Shown: positions 1-8,343 of the stretch, piece by piece
How positions within the stretch are numbered: position 1 is the stretch's first letter
How the letters are laid out: each line of letters begins with the position of its first letter
From: Arthrobacter sp. ov118
GTDB lineage: Bacteria > Actinomycetota > Actinomycetes > Actinomycetales > Micrococcaceae
Assembly (NCBI RefSeq): GCF_900116495.1
Contig: NZ_FPAY01000002.1
Location: 186,001 to 250,000, forward strand
DNA length: 64,000 nt
Direction: 5' to 3'
Program-made: the position numbers and the translations under genes
The notes under the pieces: model-generated
Database searches by the model: none
The model's input: only the letters and a program-made list of their open reading frames with translations
Told to the model about the DNA's origin: nothing

Positions 1-67
1 ACGTCCCAGCCCCGAGGTTGCCCGTCCAGCGGACCGTCAGCGCATAGCGGTGTTCGTCAAGGCTCAT
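1..67 (-). CDS. OsmC family protein, N-terminal fragment (runs off the left edge)
   Basis: The first 22 codons of a minus-strand gene are visible, starting at an ATG at 65-67. The peptide begins MSLDEHRYALTVRWTGNLGA. The pattern H-x-Y-x-x-x-V-x-W-T-G-N-x-G-x-G-T is typical of the first beta strands of OsmC/Ohr-type proteins, which are thiol-dependent peroxidases for organic hydroperoxides or relatives of unknown substrate. The catalytic cysteines would lie outside the window, so the exact subfamily cannot be set. The next gene upstream on the same strand is pepN, separated by a strong hairpin, so this gene is probably transcribed on its own. Confidence 0.6.
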   Translation of the reverse strand, partial: MSLDEHRYALTVRWTGNLGAGT

Positions 68-118
68 GCCTCCAGCCTAGGACACACCCTGTCCAAAGTA
101 GTTCGGCCCAAGTGGTTC

Positions 119-158
119 GCAGCAGGGCCGCTCTGGGCTCCAGAGCGGCCCCTGCTGC
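119..158 (-). terminator. Hairpin downstream of pepN, probable terminator
   Basis: An 18-bp stem (119-136 with 140-158, one bulged C) encloses a 3-nt loop just past the pepN stop. There is no clear T tract after it on the minus strand, as is common for actinobacterial terminators. Confidence 0.6.
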
Positions 159-190
159 TAGTCAGTCGGGGAGTCCCGTCGGCGGGCGTC

Positions 191-2755
191 CTAGCCCACG
201 TCGGCCTGGCGGGCCCGCAGGGCGCGGACCACGCCGTCGCGGTTTTCCAGCATCATCCGGCGCAGCGCGGCGCTGTCCGCCGGCAGCGAGGCCAGGAACT
301 GATCCGTCCGGTCCACTGTGGCCTGGGTGGTCAGCTGGTCCGGGTAGAGCCCGACGACGATCTGCTGGGCCAGCGCGTGGGTGCGGTTGGCCACGATCCC
401 CGGGACGGCCTCGAAGTACTTCTCGGCGTACGGCTCCAGCAAGGACGTGTCCAGGACCCGGGTAAACCCGGTCACCGCGGACCCCTGCAGGGCGTTGGAG
501 AGATCGCCCTTGACCACGATTGATTCCCACGCTTCGGCCTTGGCCTCCGGAGTGGGGATTGCCGCCTTGGCCAGCGCTGCCGCGTTTTGCCCGTTGGAGG
601 TGTTGTCCTGCGCCAGTTCCTCATCGATCCGGTCCTGTCCGGCACGGCCGCCCGCCACCAGGGACGTCAGCAGCTCCCAGCGCAGATCCTGGTCCACGGT
701 GAGCCCGTCCAGGGTGCGTGAGCCGTCCAGCAGGCCGGACACCGTATCCAGCTGGCCGGCGCTGCGGGCCAGCAGGGCGTAGGACTTCACGAACTGCAGC
801 TGGGCGTCGGAACCGGGGGCGACGGCCGAGGCGAGATCCCAAAGCGTGTCGGCCGCGCGGACCGAGGTGGCCTCCTTGTGCTCCTCGGCAACGTAGAAGG
901 TCAGTGTCGTGGCGAGCTGGCGGAGCTGGACCAGGATCACGGAGGAATCGGACTCCTCCGCGATGTTGGCAAGAATCAGGTCCACGTAGCCGCGGGCCGG
1001 GGATTCGCCGTCGCGGGCAGCGTCCCAGGCCGAGCCCCACACCAGGGTGCGGGGGAGGCTTTGGCTGATGTCCTTCAGGTGGGCCGTGGCTGTGGCTTGT
1101 GACTGCGGATCCAGCCGGACCTTGGCATAGGCGAGGTCGTCGTCGTTCAGCAGGATCAGGTCAGGCCGGGCCAGGCCGGCCAGGGCCGGAACGTCGGTGC
1201 GCTCGCCGTCGACGTCGAGCTCCTCCCGGTGCACGCGCTCCAGCTTGCCCTCGCCGTTGAGGTTGTAGAAGCCGACGGCGAGCCGGTGCGGCCGCAGCGT
1301 CGGTTCGCTCTCGACCGCCGACTGCACGATGGCGAAGGAGCTGATCGTGCCGTCCTGCGTCACCGAGACGTCCGGGGCCAGGGTGTTGACGCCGGCGGTC
1401 TCAAGCCAGAGCCGCCCCCACTGGTCAAGGTCGCGGCCGCTGGCCTTTTCGAGTTCGGTCATGAGGTCGCTGAGCTCGGTGTTCTGCCAGGCGTGCTTGC
1501 TGAAGTACTCGCGCACGCCGGACATGAATTCCTCCGGGCCCACCCAGGCGACGAGCTGGCGCAGCACCGACGCGCCCTTGGCGTAGGTGATGCCGTCGAA
1601 GTTCACTTCGACGTCCTGGAGGTCGTTGATCTCGGCGAAGATCGGGTGCGTGGTGGGCAGCTGGTCCTGCCGGTAGGCCCACGACTTTTCGACGGAGGCG
1701 AACGTGGTCCAGGCGTGGTCGAACCGGGTGTTCTCCACGGCGGCCAGGTGGGACATGTACTCGGCGAAAGACTCGTTGAGCCAGAGGTCGTTCCACCAGC
1801 GCATGGTCACGAGGTCGCCGAACCACATGTGCGCCAGCTCGTGCAGGACGGTGATGGCGCGCCGTTCCACCTGGGCGTCGGTGACCTTGCGGCGGAAGAC
1901 GTAGCCTTCCAGGATGGTGACGGCGCCGGCGTTCTCCATGGCCCCGGCGTTGAACTCGGGCACGAAAAGCTGGTCATACTTCTCGAAGGGGTACGGGCAG
2001 CCGAACTGGGCCTCAAAGAACTCAAAGCCCTGCCGGGTGAGCTCGAAGATGTTTTCCGGGTCGAGGTACTGCATGAGCGATTTGCGGGCGAAGATGCCCA
2101 GCGGAGTGACGCGGCCCTCCGCCGAAACCACCTCGCTGCGGACCGACTGGTACGGTCCGGCGATCAGCGCGGTGACATAGGACGAGAGCCGGGGCGTGGG
2201 CGCGAACTCCCAGACGGAGCGGGCGCCCCCGTCCTCGCCGGGGAGGGTCTCGACCGGCACCGGGGTGGGGGAGTTGGAGACGACGTCCCAGTGCGAGGGG
2301 GCCGTGACGGCAAACGTGAAGCTGGCCTTGAGGTCGGGCTGTTCGAAGACGGCGAACATGCGGCGCGAATCCGGGACCTCGAACTGGGTGTAGAGGTAGA
2401 CCTCGTTGTCTACCGGATCCACGAAGCGGTGCAGGCCTTCGCCCGTGTTCATGTAGGGCGCCTCGGCGACAATGAGGAGGTGGTTCTCGGCCGCCAGGTC
2501 CGGAAGCTGGATCCGGACGCCGTCGGAGACCTCGGCGGGGTCGAGTTCGCGTCCATTCAGGTTCACGCTGTGCACCGCGTGGGTCACGGCGTCGATGAAG
2601 GTCGAGGACCCCGGCTTGGCCGTGAACTTCACGGCCGTGGTGGACCCGAAGACTTTCTCGCCGCGCGTCAGGTCCAGCTTGACTTCGTAGGACTCGACGT
2701 CGATCAGGTCGGCGCGCTCGCGGGCTTCCGCGCGGGTCAGGTTCATACCGGGCAA
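191..2755 (-). CDS. pepN: Aminopeptidase N (M1 family zinc metallopeptidase)
   Basis: Cytoplasmic zinc aminopeptidase that trims N-terminal residues from peptides, 854 aa, the usual length for actinobacterial PepN. The N-terminal beta domain comes first, then the exopeptidase motif GAMEN near residue 273. The zinc site HELAH lies near residue 305 with its third ligand Glu in NESFAEY near 328. The C-terminal half is the ERAP1-like helical domain. The start used here is a TTG at 2753-2755 with a GGAGG five bases upstream. An in-frame ATG at 2744-2746 (three codons later) is the alternative but has poor spacing. In M. tuberculosis pepN is also near Rv2466c and rpiB. It is divergent from the DUF1648 gene across a repeat-bearing spacer. 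Confidence 0.97.
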   Translation of the reverse strand: MPGMNLTRAEARERADLIDVESYEVKLDLTRGEKVFGSTTAVKFTAKPGSSTFIDAVTHAVHSVNLNGRELDPAEVSDGVRIQLPDLAAENHLLIVAEAPYMNTGEGLHRFVDPVDNEVYLYTQFEVPDSRRMFAVFEQPDLKASFTFAVTAPSHWDVVSNSPTPVPVETLPGEDGGARSVWEFAPTPRLSSYVTALIAGPYQSVRSEVVSAEGRVTPLGIFARKSLMQYLDPENIFELTRQGFEFFEAQFGCPYPFEKYDQLFVPEFNAGAMENAGAVTILEGYVFRRKVTDAQVERRAITVLHELAHMWFGDLVTMRWWNDLWLNESFAEYMSHLAAVENTRFDHAWTTFASVEKSWAYRQDQLPTTHPIFAEINDLQDVEVNFDGITYAKGASVLRQLVAWVGPEEFMSGVREYFSKHAWQNTELSDLMTELEKASGRDLDQWGRLWLETAGVNTLAPDVSVTQDGTISSFAIVQSAVESEPTLRPHRLAVGFYNLNGEGKLERVHREELDVDGERTDVPALAGLARPDLILLNDDDLAYAKVRLDPQSQATATAHLKDISQSLPRTLVWGSAWDAARDGESPARGYVDLILANIAEESDSSVILVQLRQLATTLTFYVAEEHKEATSVRAADTLWDLASAVAPGSDAQLQFVKSYALLARSAGQLDTVSGLLDGSRTLDGLTVDQDLRWELLTSLVAGGRAGQDRIDEELAQDNTSNGQNAAALAKAAIPTPEAKAEAWESIVVKGDLSNALQGSAVTGFTRVLDTSLLEPYAEKYFEAVPGIVANRTHALAQQIVVGLYPDQLTTQATVDRTDQFLASLPADSAALRRMMLENRDGVVRALRARQADVG

Positions 2756-3052
2756 AGGGGCCTCCAGAAGAAGATGGATACTGCCGGCCGGCCGCAGCCG
2801 CCGGCGATACTGTGAAATTATTCTTTCACGTCAGCGGCCCGTGGCAAGTTAGCCCGGTCACAGTGTTCCGGACCGCGCCACGCCGCACCCCCCGGGTCGG
2901 GACCGGCCGGCACGCCCCGAGCCCCCTGGCGCTGCGGGCCGCCTGCCGGCCCGGGACCGGCCGGCACGCCCCGAGCCCCCTGGCGCTGCGGGCCGCCTGC
3001 CGGCCCGGGACCCCCCTGATCAGGGCAGGTCCGGCCGGGGTAGCGTTGGAGT
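2756..3052. other. Divergent promoter region between pepN and the DUF1648 gene
   Basis: About 300 bases without a gene. It must hold the promoters of both divergent genes and carries the 54-bp tandem duplication in its middle. I could not pick a convincing -35/-10 pair in it. Confidence 0.5.
2899..3012. repeat. 54-bp tandem duplication (2.1 copies)
   Basis: Positions 2899-2952 and 2953-3006 read identically and a third copy begins with six bases at 3007. The unit is extremely G+C rich and contains overlapping GGCCGGC and CCGGCCC palindromes. It lies between the divergent pepN and DUF1648 genes. Confidence 0.9.
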
Positions 3053-4054
3053 ATGGGAAAGTTTCGGGACTCAGTTGACGGCAGGGCCTTGCGCTTTGCC
3101 ATCGGGTTTCCCCTGGTGCTGGCGGCCGGATTTGTGGTGTGCGCGCTTCTGGTGAAGTCCGATCTTCCCGAGCCCCTGGCCGTGCGCTGGACCGACGCCG
3201 GCGCCGCTGATTTCGCGCCCTTCGCCGCCGTGACCGGTGCCGGCGCCGCGCTGATCGTCGTGATGGGCTGGGCTGTGCTGCTGCAGGCCGTCCCGTTGTC
3301 CCGCCCCGCAATGATGCGCCGCATCATGATGGGAGCGGGCTTCGCCATGAGCCTGTTCATGGCCACCGTCCTCGCCGCCGTGCTCGTGGGCCAGCTGGGA
3401 CTGCCCGACGCGCGGGAATCCCATGTGGATGCCTCGGTCCTGGCCCTGGGAAGCGGCGCGGCCCTCGCCATGGGCGTCGTCATGGGTTGTGTTTTCAAGG
3501 CCGACGAACGCTGGTCCGTCGATGACGATCTCGCCATCCGGCAGGCCCTCGAGCGCGAACGCGACCCCGATCTGGCCAGGGACTTCGTCCGCCTCTGGGT
3601 GCACGCCCGCAGCTCGATCTTCGTGATGCTCGGCATCGCCACGCTGCTGCCTGCCGCCCTCCTCAGCATCGCGGTACCCTGGCTGGCCGCGGTCCTCGTG
3701 GCCGGCGCCCTGGTGGCCGCGGCATTCCTGGTTGCCCGGATCCGGGTCGACCGCGGCGGACTGCAGGTCTTCGCGGCGGGCTTCGTGCGGGTCATGAACG
3801 TCCCGGCCGCGGCCATCGACTCCGCCACGGCCCGGGACGTCCGGGCGGCAGACTACGGCGGATGGGGGTACCGGGTCCACGGCAGCACCACGGCGCTGCT
3901 GGTCAGCAGCGGCCCGGCCGTGGTTGTGGACCGCTCGGATGGCCGCCGGCTGGCGGTGAGCAGCGGAAGTGCCGCCACGGCGGACAACATGGCCCGGACC
4001 CTTTCCCGGGTGGCGGACCGGGCCCGGCGAAACGGCGGAACCCCCGTCGCGTAA
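3053..4054 (+). CDS. DUF1648 domain membrane protein
   Basis: A 333-aa integral membrane protein of unknown function. Hydrophobic segments are visible near residues 13-33, 60-82, 95-120, 128-148 and two close together near 190-230. A soluble C-terminal part of about 100 residues resembles a PH-like fold. The stretch LPEPLAVRWTDAGAADF after the first membrane segment is the DUF1648 signature (E. coli SdpI and the Bacillus immunity protein carry the same domain). The start is the ATG at 3053. It is monocistronic as far as can be seen: pepN is divergent and rpiB follows after about 80 bases. A role in immunity or membrane stress would be guesswork. Confidence 0.75.
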   Translation: MGKFRDSVDGRALRFAIGFPLVLAAGFVVCALLVKSDLPEPLAVRWTDAGAADFAPFAAVTGAGAALIVVMGWAVLLQAVPLSRPAMMRRIMMGAGFAMSLFMATVLAAVLVGQLGLPDARESHVDASVLALGSGAALAMGVVMGCVFKADERWSVDDDLAIRQALERERDPDLARDFVRLWVHARSSIFVMLGIATLLPAALLSIAVPWLAAVLVAGALVAAAFLVARIRVDRGGLQVFAAGFVRVMNVPAAAIDSATARDVRAADYGGWGYRVHGSTTALLVSSGPAVVVDRSDGRRLAVSSGSAATADNMARTLSRVADRARRNGGTPVA

Positions 4055-4132
4055 CGCAGGGGCCTAGTACGCTTGGACCAGCCCCCGAACCGCCCCGGCC
4101 GCCGCGCGCAGCCGCAACCGAATGGACTCGCC

Positions 4133-4624
4133 GTGACCACTTCTGACTTCCCCCGCGTGCACATCGCCACCGACCACGCCGGAATGGAGCTCAGCGCCCA
4201 CCTCGTCAGCCACCTCAGCGCGAAGGGCTACGAGGTGGTGGACCACGGACCCAAGGTCTACGACGCCCTGGATGACTACCCGTCGTTCTGCATCAACGCG
4301 GCCCTCGCCGTCGTAGCGGACCAGGAAGCCGGGACCAACGCCCTGGGCATCGTCCTCGGCGGCTCCGGCAACGGCGAACAGATTGCCGCCAACAAGGTCA
4401 AGGGCGTCCGCGCCGCACTGGCCTGGAACCTGTCCACCGCACAGCTCGCCCGCCAGCACAACGACGCCAACGTGGTGGCCGTCGGCGGCCGGCAGCACAG
4501 TGTGGACGAGGCGACGGCCATCATCGAGGCCTTCCTGGCGGAGCCGTTCAGCCAGGACGAGCGCCATGTCCGCCGGATCGGCAAGATCGCCACCTACGAG
4601 CGCACCGGCGAGGTTGTCCAGTAG
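4133..4624 (+). CDS. rpiB: Ribose-5-phosphate isomerase B
   Basis: Interconverts ribose-5-phosphate and ribulose-5-phosphate in the non-oxidative pentose phosphate pathway. The 163-aa protein has the RpiB/LacAB motif TDHAG at its N-terminus. It also has the anion-hole loop GGSGNGEQIAANK, which replaces the Cys-containing loop of E. coli RpiB. That Cys-free loop is the known mycobacterial arrangement, where a Glu acts as the base. The GTG at 4133 is chosen because upstream in-frame codons read as low-complexity Pro/Arg sequence. The stop TAG shares its last base with the GTG start of nei1, so the two genes are translationally coupled, as in M. tuberculosis. Confidence 0.95.
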   Translation: MTTSDFPRVHIATDHAGMELSAHLVSHLSAKGYEVVDHGPKVYDALDDYPSFCINAALAVVADQEAGTNALGIVLGGSGNGEQIAANKVKGVRAALAWNLSTAQLARQHNDANVVAVGGRQHSVDEATAIIEAFLAEPFSQDERHVRRIGKIATYERTGEVVQ

Positions 4625-5595
4625 TGCCGGAAGGGCACTCCGTCCACCGCCTGGCGCGCCAGTTCGGTGACGTTTTCGCGGGGGAGAAGCTCGCTGTTTC
4701 CAGTCCCCAGGGCCGGTTCGCCGCCGGTGCCGCCCTGCTGGACGGCCACATTCTGACCGCCGCCACTGCCCACGGGAAGCACCTCTTCCTCGACTTCGAC
4801 CACGATCTGGTCCTGCACGTCCACCTGGGCCTCTACGGAGCCTGGGATTTCGGCGGGGATGCCACCTTCCGTGGCGCGTCCACCATCGGTGCGCCCCGCA
4901 AGGTGGGGGAGCGTGAGGTCTACGACGCCGGTCCCGCCGGCGACGTGCCGGCGGCGTCGTCTGCTTACGCAGGTCCGCCGGAGCCGGTGGGCGCCGTCCG
5001 GGTACGGCTGGTGAGCGGACATGGCTGGGCGGACCTGCGCGGCGCCACCACCTGTGAGGCGATCACAAGGGCGGAAGCCGCCGCCGTACTGGCCCGCCTC
5101 GGCCCTGACCCGCTGCGCAACCTGCCGGGGGACCGGGACGCGTTTGCCGCCACGCTGGCGGGCAAACGCACGCCCGTGGCGTCCCTGCTCATGGACCAGA
5201 AGGTGATTGCCGGCGTCGGAAACGTCTACCGCGCCGAACTGCTCTTCCGGCAGCGCCTCAACCCGTGGCTTCCCGGAGCCGGCCTGTCTCCGGAAGCGGC
5301 CCGCCGGCTCTGGGACGATACCGCGGCCCTCATGGCCGACGGCGTCCGCGACGGCCGGATTATTACGACGCCGCCGCAATACTGGCCCGGGACTTCCCGG
5401 GACGAGCCGGTTGGCGGGGCGCCGGCGGGCCCAGGGGCCGCGCTTCCGGATCCCGCTGTGCTTCCGGAACCGGACATGGCCCACTTCGTCTACCGCCGGC
5501 ACGGCCTGGATTGCCGGAACTGCGGCACCCCCGTCGCGCTCACGGAGCTGGGCGCCCGGAAGCTGTACTGGTGCCCGCAGTGCCAGCAGGCCTGA
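4624..5595 (+). CDS. nei1: Fpg/Nei family DNA glycosylase (endonuclease VIII-like, Nei1)
   Basis: Base-excision repair glycosylase/AP lyase acting on oxidised pyrimidines, 323 aa. The mature N-terminus PEGHSVHRL supplies the catalytic Pro and the following Glu after Met removal. The middle helix-two-turn-helix segment carries LLMDQKVIAGVGNVYR (the invariant Asn-containing motif). The C-terminus is a zinc finger with two CxxC pairs (CRNC and CPQC). The start is GTG at 4624, one base inside the rpiB stop codon. The pairing with rpiB matches Rv2465c-Rv2464c. An insertion of about 30 residues around 100-125 (Ala/Gly/Pro-rich) separates the N-terminal domain from the helical part and looks lineage-specific. 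Confidence 0.93.
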   Translation: MPEGHSVHRLARQFGDVFAGEKLAVSSPQGRFAAGAALLDGHILTAATAHGKHLFLDFDHDLVLHVHLGLYGAWDFGGDATFRGASTIGAPRKVGEREVYDAGPAGDVPAASSAYAGPPEPVGAVRVRLVSGHGWADLRGATTCEAITRAEAAAVLARLGPDPLRNLPGDRDAFAATLAGKRTPVASLLMDQKVIAGVGNVYRAELLFRQRLNPWLPGAGLSPEAARRLWDDTAALMADGVRDGRIITTPPQYWPGTSRDEPVGGAPAGPGAALPDPAVLPEPDMAHFVYRRHGLDCRNCGTPVALTELGARKLYWCPQCQQA

Positions 5596-5663
5596 CCGGG
5601 CAGAACCAGCACACCTGACCGGAGGGAAAGAGTACACGGAAAGAGAACAGAGAAGGGAACACA

Positions 5664-5694
5664 AAAAAGGCCCCTCCGGAGAGGGGCCTTTTTG
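5664..5694. terminator. Bidirectional intrinsic terminator between nei1 and tRNA-Gly
   Basis: A 13-bp stem (5665-5677 with 5682-5694) with loop CGGA is flanked by A-rich sequence on the left and T-rich sequence on the right. It serves nei1 on the plus strand and the convergent tRNA-Gly on the minus strand. Confidence 0.85.
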
Positions 5695-5700
5695 ATTCCG

Positions 5701-5774
5701 TGGAGGGGACGACGGGAATCGAACCCGCGTAATCAGTTTGGAAGACTGAGGCTTTACCATTAAGCTACGTCCCC
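5701..5774 (-). tRNA. tRNA-Gly (anticodon TCC)
   Basis: A minus-strand cloverleaf is readable. The acceptor stem GGGGACG pairs with CGTCCCC, the T loop is GGTTCGATTCC, and the anticodon loop CTTCCAA gives anticodon TCC, which reads GGA codons. The discriminator is T and the CCA end is encoded (complement at 5701-5703). Confidence 0.95.
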
Positions 5775-5885
5775 GGGATGATGCTGGAAATCCAGCAAAA
5801 CTTCCGGGCGGCTGTTCAAGCCGGATACAACTAAACCTAATGCAGGGCCCCGGTGTCAAATGTGCAAATCGGCGCAGTATGACCG

Positions 5886-5891
5886 TAGACT
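5886..5891 (+). promoter_or_regulatory. Candidate -10 box for tRNA-Pro
   Basis: TAGACT lies 15 bases before the mature tRNA-Pro end. The matching -35 region (GTGCAA at 5862-5867, 18-base spacer) is weak, so this is a modest call based mainly on position. Confidence 0.35.
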
Positions 5892-5905
5892 GTTCTGTGC
5901 ACTTA

Positions 5906-5980
5906 CGGGGTGTAGCTCAGCTTGGCTAGAGCGCCTGCTTTGGGAGCAGGAAGTCGCAGGTTCAAATCCTGTCACCCCGA
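5906..5980 (+). tRNA. tRNA-Pro (anticodon TGG)
   Basis: The acceptor stem CGGGGTG pairs with CACCCCG. The D arm is GCTCAGCTTGGCTAGAGC, the anticodon loop TTTGGGA gives TGG (reads CCA and, by wobble, other Pro codons), and the T arm is GCAGGTTCAAATCCTG C-closed. The CCA end is not encoded. It directly precedes tig. Confidence 0.95.
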
Positions 5981-6047
5981 CTCTGCAAGCACTGTCAGCA
6001 CGTGGCACCGCAGAACCCCATTCCCCCACACCAGGAGTACTTAGACT

Positions 6048-7445
6048 GTGAAGAGCGCTGTCGAGAACCTCACCCCCACGCGGGTCAAGCTCAATGTTGA
6101 GGTCCCCTTCGAGGAACTGAAGCCCAGCATCGCAGAGGCATACAAGACTGTTGCTTCCCAGATCCAGGTCCCCGGTTTCCGCAAGGGCAAGGTCCCCTCC
6201 AAGCTCATCGACCAGCGCGTTGGCCGCGGCTACGTCCTGGAGACGGCCATCAACGAAGGCCTCAACGGCTGGTACCAGGCTGCCGTGCAGGAAACCGGCA
6301 TCCGTCCCCTGAGCCGTCCCGAGGTCGAGATCACCGAAGTTCCCGACCCGTCCGCCACCGACGGCGAGCTCAAGTTCCACGCCGAGGTCGACGTCCGCCC
6401 CGAGATCGAGCTGCCCGAATACGCCGGCATCAAGGTTGAGGTTGCAGCCGCCGAGTCCTCCGACGCCGACGTCGACAAGGCCCTGGACGAGCTCCGCGGC
6501 CGCTTCGGCACCCTGAAGAGTGTGGACCGCCCGGCCGCCGATGGCGACTTCCTGACCATCGACATCGCCGCCACCATCGACGGCGCCGAGGTGGACTCCG
6601 CCTCCGGCCTGTCCTACCAGGTGGGCGCAGGCACCATGCTTGAAGGCCTCGACGAGGCCGTCACCGGCCTCAGCGCCGACGAGGACGCCATCTTCGACAC
6701 CACCCTGGTGGGCGGCGAGCACGCCGGCGAGTCGGCTCAGGTCAAGGTGACGGTCAAAGCCGTCAAGGAGCGCGAACTCCCGGTTGCCGACGACGACTTC
6801 GCCCAGCTCGCCAGCGAGTTCGACACGCTCGCCGAACTCCGCGAGGACCTCGCCAAGCAGGCCGCCGACTCCAAGGTTGTCGAGCAGGGCGTCGAGGCCC
6901 GCGACAAGGTCCTGGACAAGCTCGTTGAGCTCGTCGCCGTTCCTGTCCCGGAATCGATCGTTGAAGAGCAGCTCGAGCAGCACTTCAACGCCGAGAACGC
7001 CCACGGTGAAGGCGAACACGACACCGAGGAGCACCGCGCCGAGGTCAAGGCCAACACCGAGCGCGCCTTCCAGAACGAGATCATCCTTGACGCCATCGCC
7101 GAAAAGGAAGAAGTCAACGTCAGCCAGAACGAGCTGATCGACTACATCGTCACCACCGCCAGCCAGTACGGCATGGACCCGAACCAGTTCGCCCAGATCA
7201 TTGACCAGAGTGGCCAGGTGCCCATGATGGTTTCCGAGGTCCGCCGCCGCAAGGCGCTGGCCGTCGTCCTGGGCCAGGCCGAGGTCACCGACTCCGAGGG
7301 CAACAAGGTTGACCTGAGTGACTTCGTCCGCCCCGGCGACGAGGCTGCTCCGGACGCCGCTGAGCCCGTCGAGGAAGGCGCTTCCGAGGAAGCGGCAACC
7401 GCCGAGACCGTGCCGAGCGATGACCCCGCAGCAGTGAAGTTCTAG
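6048..7445 (+). CDS. tig: Trigger factor (ribosome-bound chaperone, peptidyl-prolyl isomerase)
   Basis: Cytoplasmic chaperone that docks at the ribosome exit tunnel and folds nascent chains. At 465 aa it shows the N-terminal ribosome-binding domain with the signature GFRKGKVP (residues 44-51; E. coli has GFRxGKVP). The FKBP-type PPIase domain follows (about 150-245), then the long helical chaperone domain. The last 45 residues form an acidic Ala/Glu-rich tail seen in actinobacterial Tig. The start is GTG at 6048. As in many bacteria it lies just upstream of clpP and clpX, but a strong terminator at 7476-7515 separates it from clpP1. Confidence 0.97.
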   Translation: MKSAVENLTPTRVKLNVEVPFEELKPSIAEAYKTVASQIQVPGFRKGKVPSKLIDQRVGRGYVLETAINEGLNGWYQAAVQETGIRPLSRPEVEITEVPDPSATDGELKFHAEVDVRPEIELPEYAGIKVEVAAAESSDADVDKALDELRGRFGTLKSVDRPAADGDFLTIDIAATIDGAEVDSASGLSYQVGAGTMLEGLDEAVTGLSADEDAIFDTTLVGGEHAGESAQVKVTVKAVKERELPVADDDFAQLASEFDTLAELREDLAKQAADSKVVEQGVEARDKVLDKLVELVAVPVPESIVEEQLEQHFNAENAHGEGEHDTEEHRAEVKANTERAFQNEIILDAIAEKEEVNVSQNELIDYIVTTASQYGMDPNQFAQIIDQSGQVPMMVSEVRRRKALAVVLGQAEVTDSEGNKVDLSDFVRPGDEAAPDAAEPVEEGASEEAATAETVPSDDPAAVKF

Positions 7446-7475
7446 CCTTACCGCTCGCTTCTGGCAGTACCGCTG

Positions 7476-7515
7476 ACGGCCCCCGGATCACCGATCCGGG
7501 GGCCGTTTGTTTTAA
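7476..7515 (+). terminator. Rho-independent terminator after tig
   Basis: A perfect 14-bp stem (7476-7489 with 7493-7506) is followed by a T-rich run TTTGTTTT. Confidence 0.9.
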
Positions 7516-7552
7516 CGCCTGACGGACCCCGGCCCGCGGCGTCCGGGCAATC

Positions 7553-7570
7553 GTGCGCCGTCAGCGAACA
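7553..7570 (+). promoter_or_regulatory. Candidate ClgR-binding site upstream of clpP1P2
   Basis: CGC-CGTCA-GCGAAC (7556-7569) fits the core CGC-N5-GCG described for ClgR in Corynebacterium and Streptomyces, where ClgR activates clpP1P2. It sits about 110 bases before the clpP1 start. A second GCGAAC at 7582-7587 is nearby but has a four-base spacer. The assignment is by motif only. Confidence 0.4.
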
Positions 7571-7678
7571 GCCCCGCGCCAGCGAACAAACGGGCCGGGA
7601 AAACGGTTAGTGTCCATGTAGGAAAGTTCAGTGATGTTGAACAGTAACGTCACCGTCGCCAGCGAGAGGTAAGTACAT

Positions 7679-8326
7679 ATGTCACAGCACGCAGGGGCAC
7701 CCCGGATGGCCACGGTCGATCCGGCAGCCCAGGATAACTACATTTACAACCGCCTGCTGAAAGAGCGCATCATCTGGCTCGGCTCCGAGGTCCGCGACGA
7801 GAACGCCAACGCGATCTGCTCGCAGCTGCTGCTGCTTTCGGCGGAGAACCCTGAAAAGGACATCTACCTCTACATCAACTCGCCCGGCGGCTCCGTGACC
7901 GCCGGTATGGCCATCTATGACACCATGCAGTTCATCCCGAACGATGTTGTCACCGTGGCAACCGGCCTGGCCGCCTCCATGGGCCAGTTCCTGCTCTCCT
8001 CAGGCACCAAGGGCAAGCGCTACGCAACCCCCAACGCCCGCATCCTCATGCACCAGCCCTCCGGCGGCATCGGCGGAACGGCGTCGGACATCAAGATCCA
8101 GGCCGAGCTGATCCTGCACATGAAGAAGGTCATGGCCGACCTCACCGCCCACCAGACCGGGCAGACCGTGGAGACCATCCTCAAGGACAACGACCGTGAC
8201 AAGTGGTTCACGGCCACGGAAGCCCTGGAATACGGCTTCTTCGACAAGATTGCCGCCCACGCGGGATCCGTGGCCGGTGGCGGCGGCACGAACGCCAACG
8301 GCAACGGCTCCCCTTCCGCGAACTGA
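7679..8326 (+). CDS. clpP1: ATP-dependent Clp protease proteolytic subunit 1
   Basis: One of the two ClpP subunits that form the mixed ClpP1P2 tetradecamer of actinobacteria, degrading substrates unfolded by ClpX or ClpC. The 215-aa protein has the nucleophile Ser at residue 100 (GLAASMGQ) and the general-base His at 125 (ILMHQPSGG). The start ATG at 7679 is used. An in-frame ATG at 7706 is possible and would remove a Ala/Pro-containing N-terminal extension that could be a propeptide. clpP2 follows after 17 bases, so the pair is one operon. Expression is probably controlled by ClgR through the site near 7556. Confidence 0.96.
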   Translation: MSQHAGAPRMATVDPAAQDNYIYNRLLKERIIWLGSEVRDENANAICSQLLLLSAENPEKDIYLYINSPGGSVTAGMAIYDTMQFIPNDVVTVATGLAASMGQFLLSSGTKGKRYATPNARILMHQPSGGIGGTASDIKIQAELILHMKKVMADLTAHQTGQTVETILKDNDRDKWFTATEALEYGFFDKIAAHAGSVAGGGGTNANGNGSPSAN

Positions 8327-8343
8327 CCGGCAGGTAGCAAGAA

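Noticed and set aside
1229..2815. 528-codon plus-strand frame opposite pepN
   Set aside because: Antisense shadow of pepN; the minus strand shows GAMEN and HELAH in frame.
5856..7034. 392-codon minus-strand frame over tRNA-Pro and tig
   Set aside because: It crosses a clear tRNA gene and is the complement of tig.
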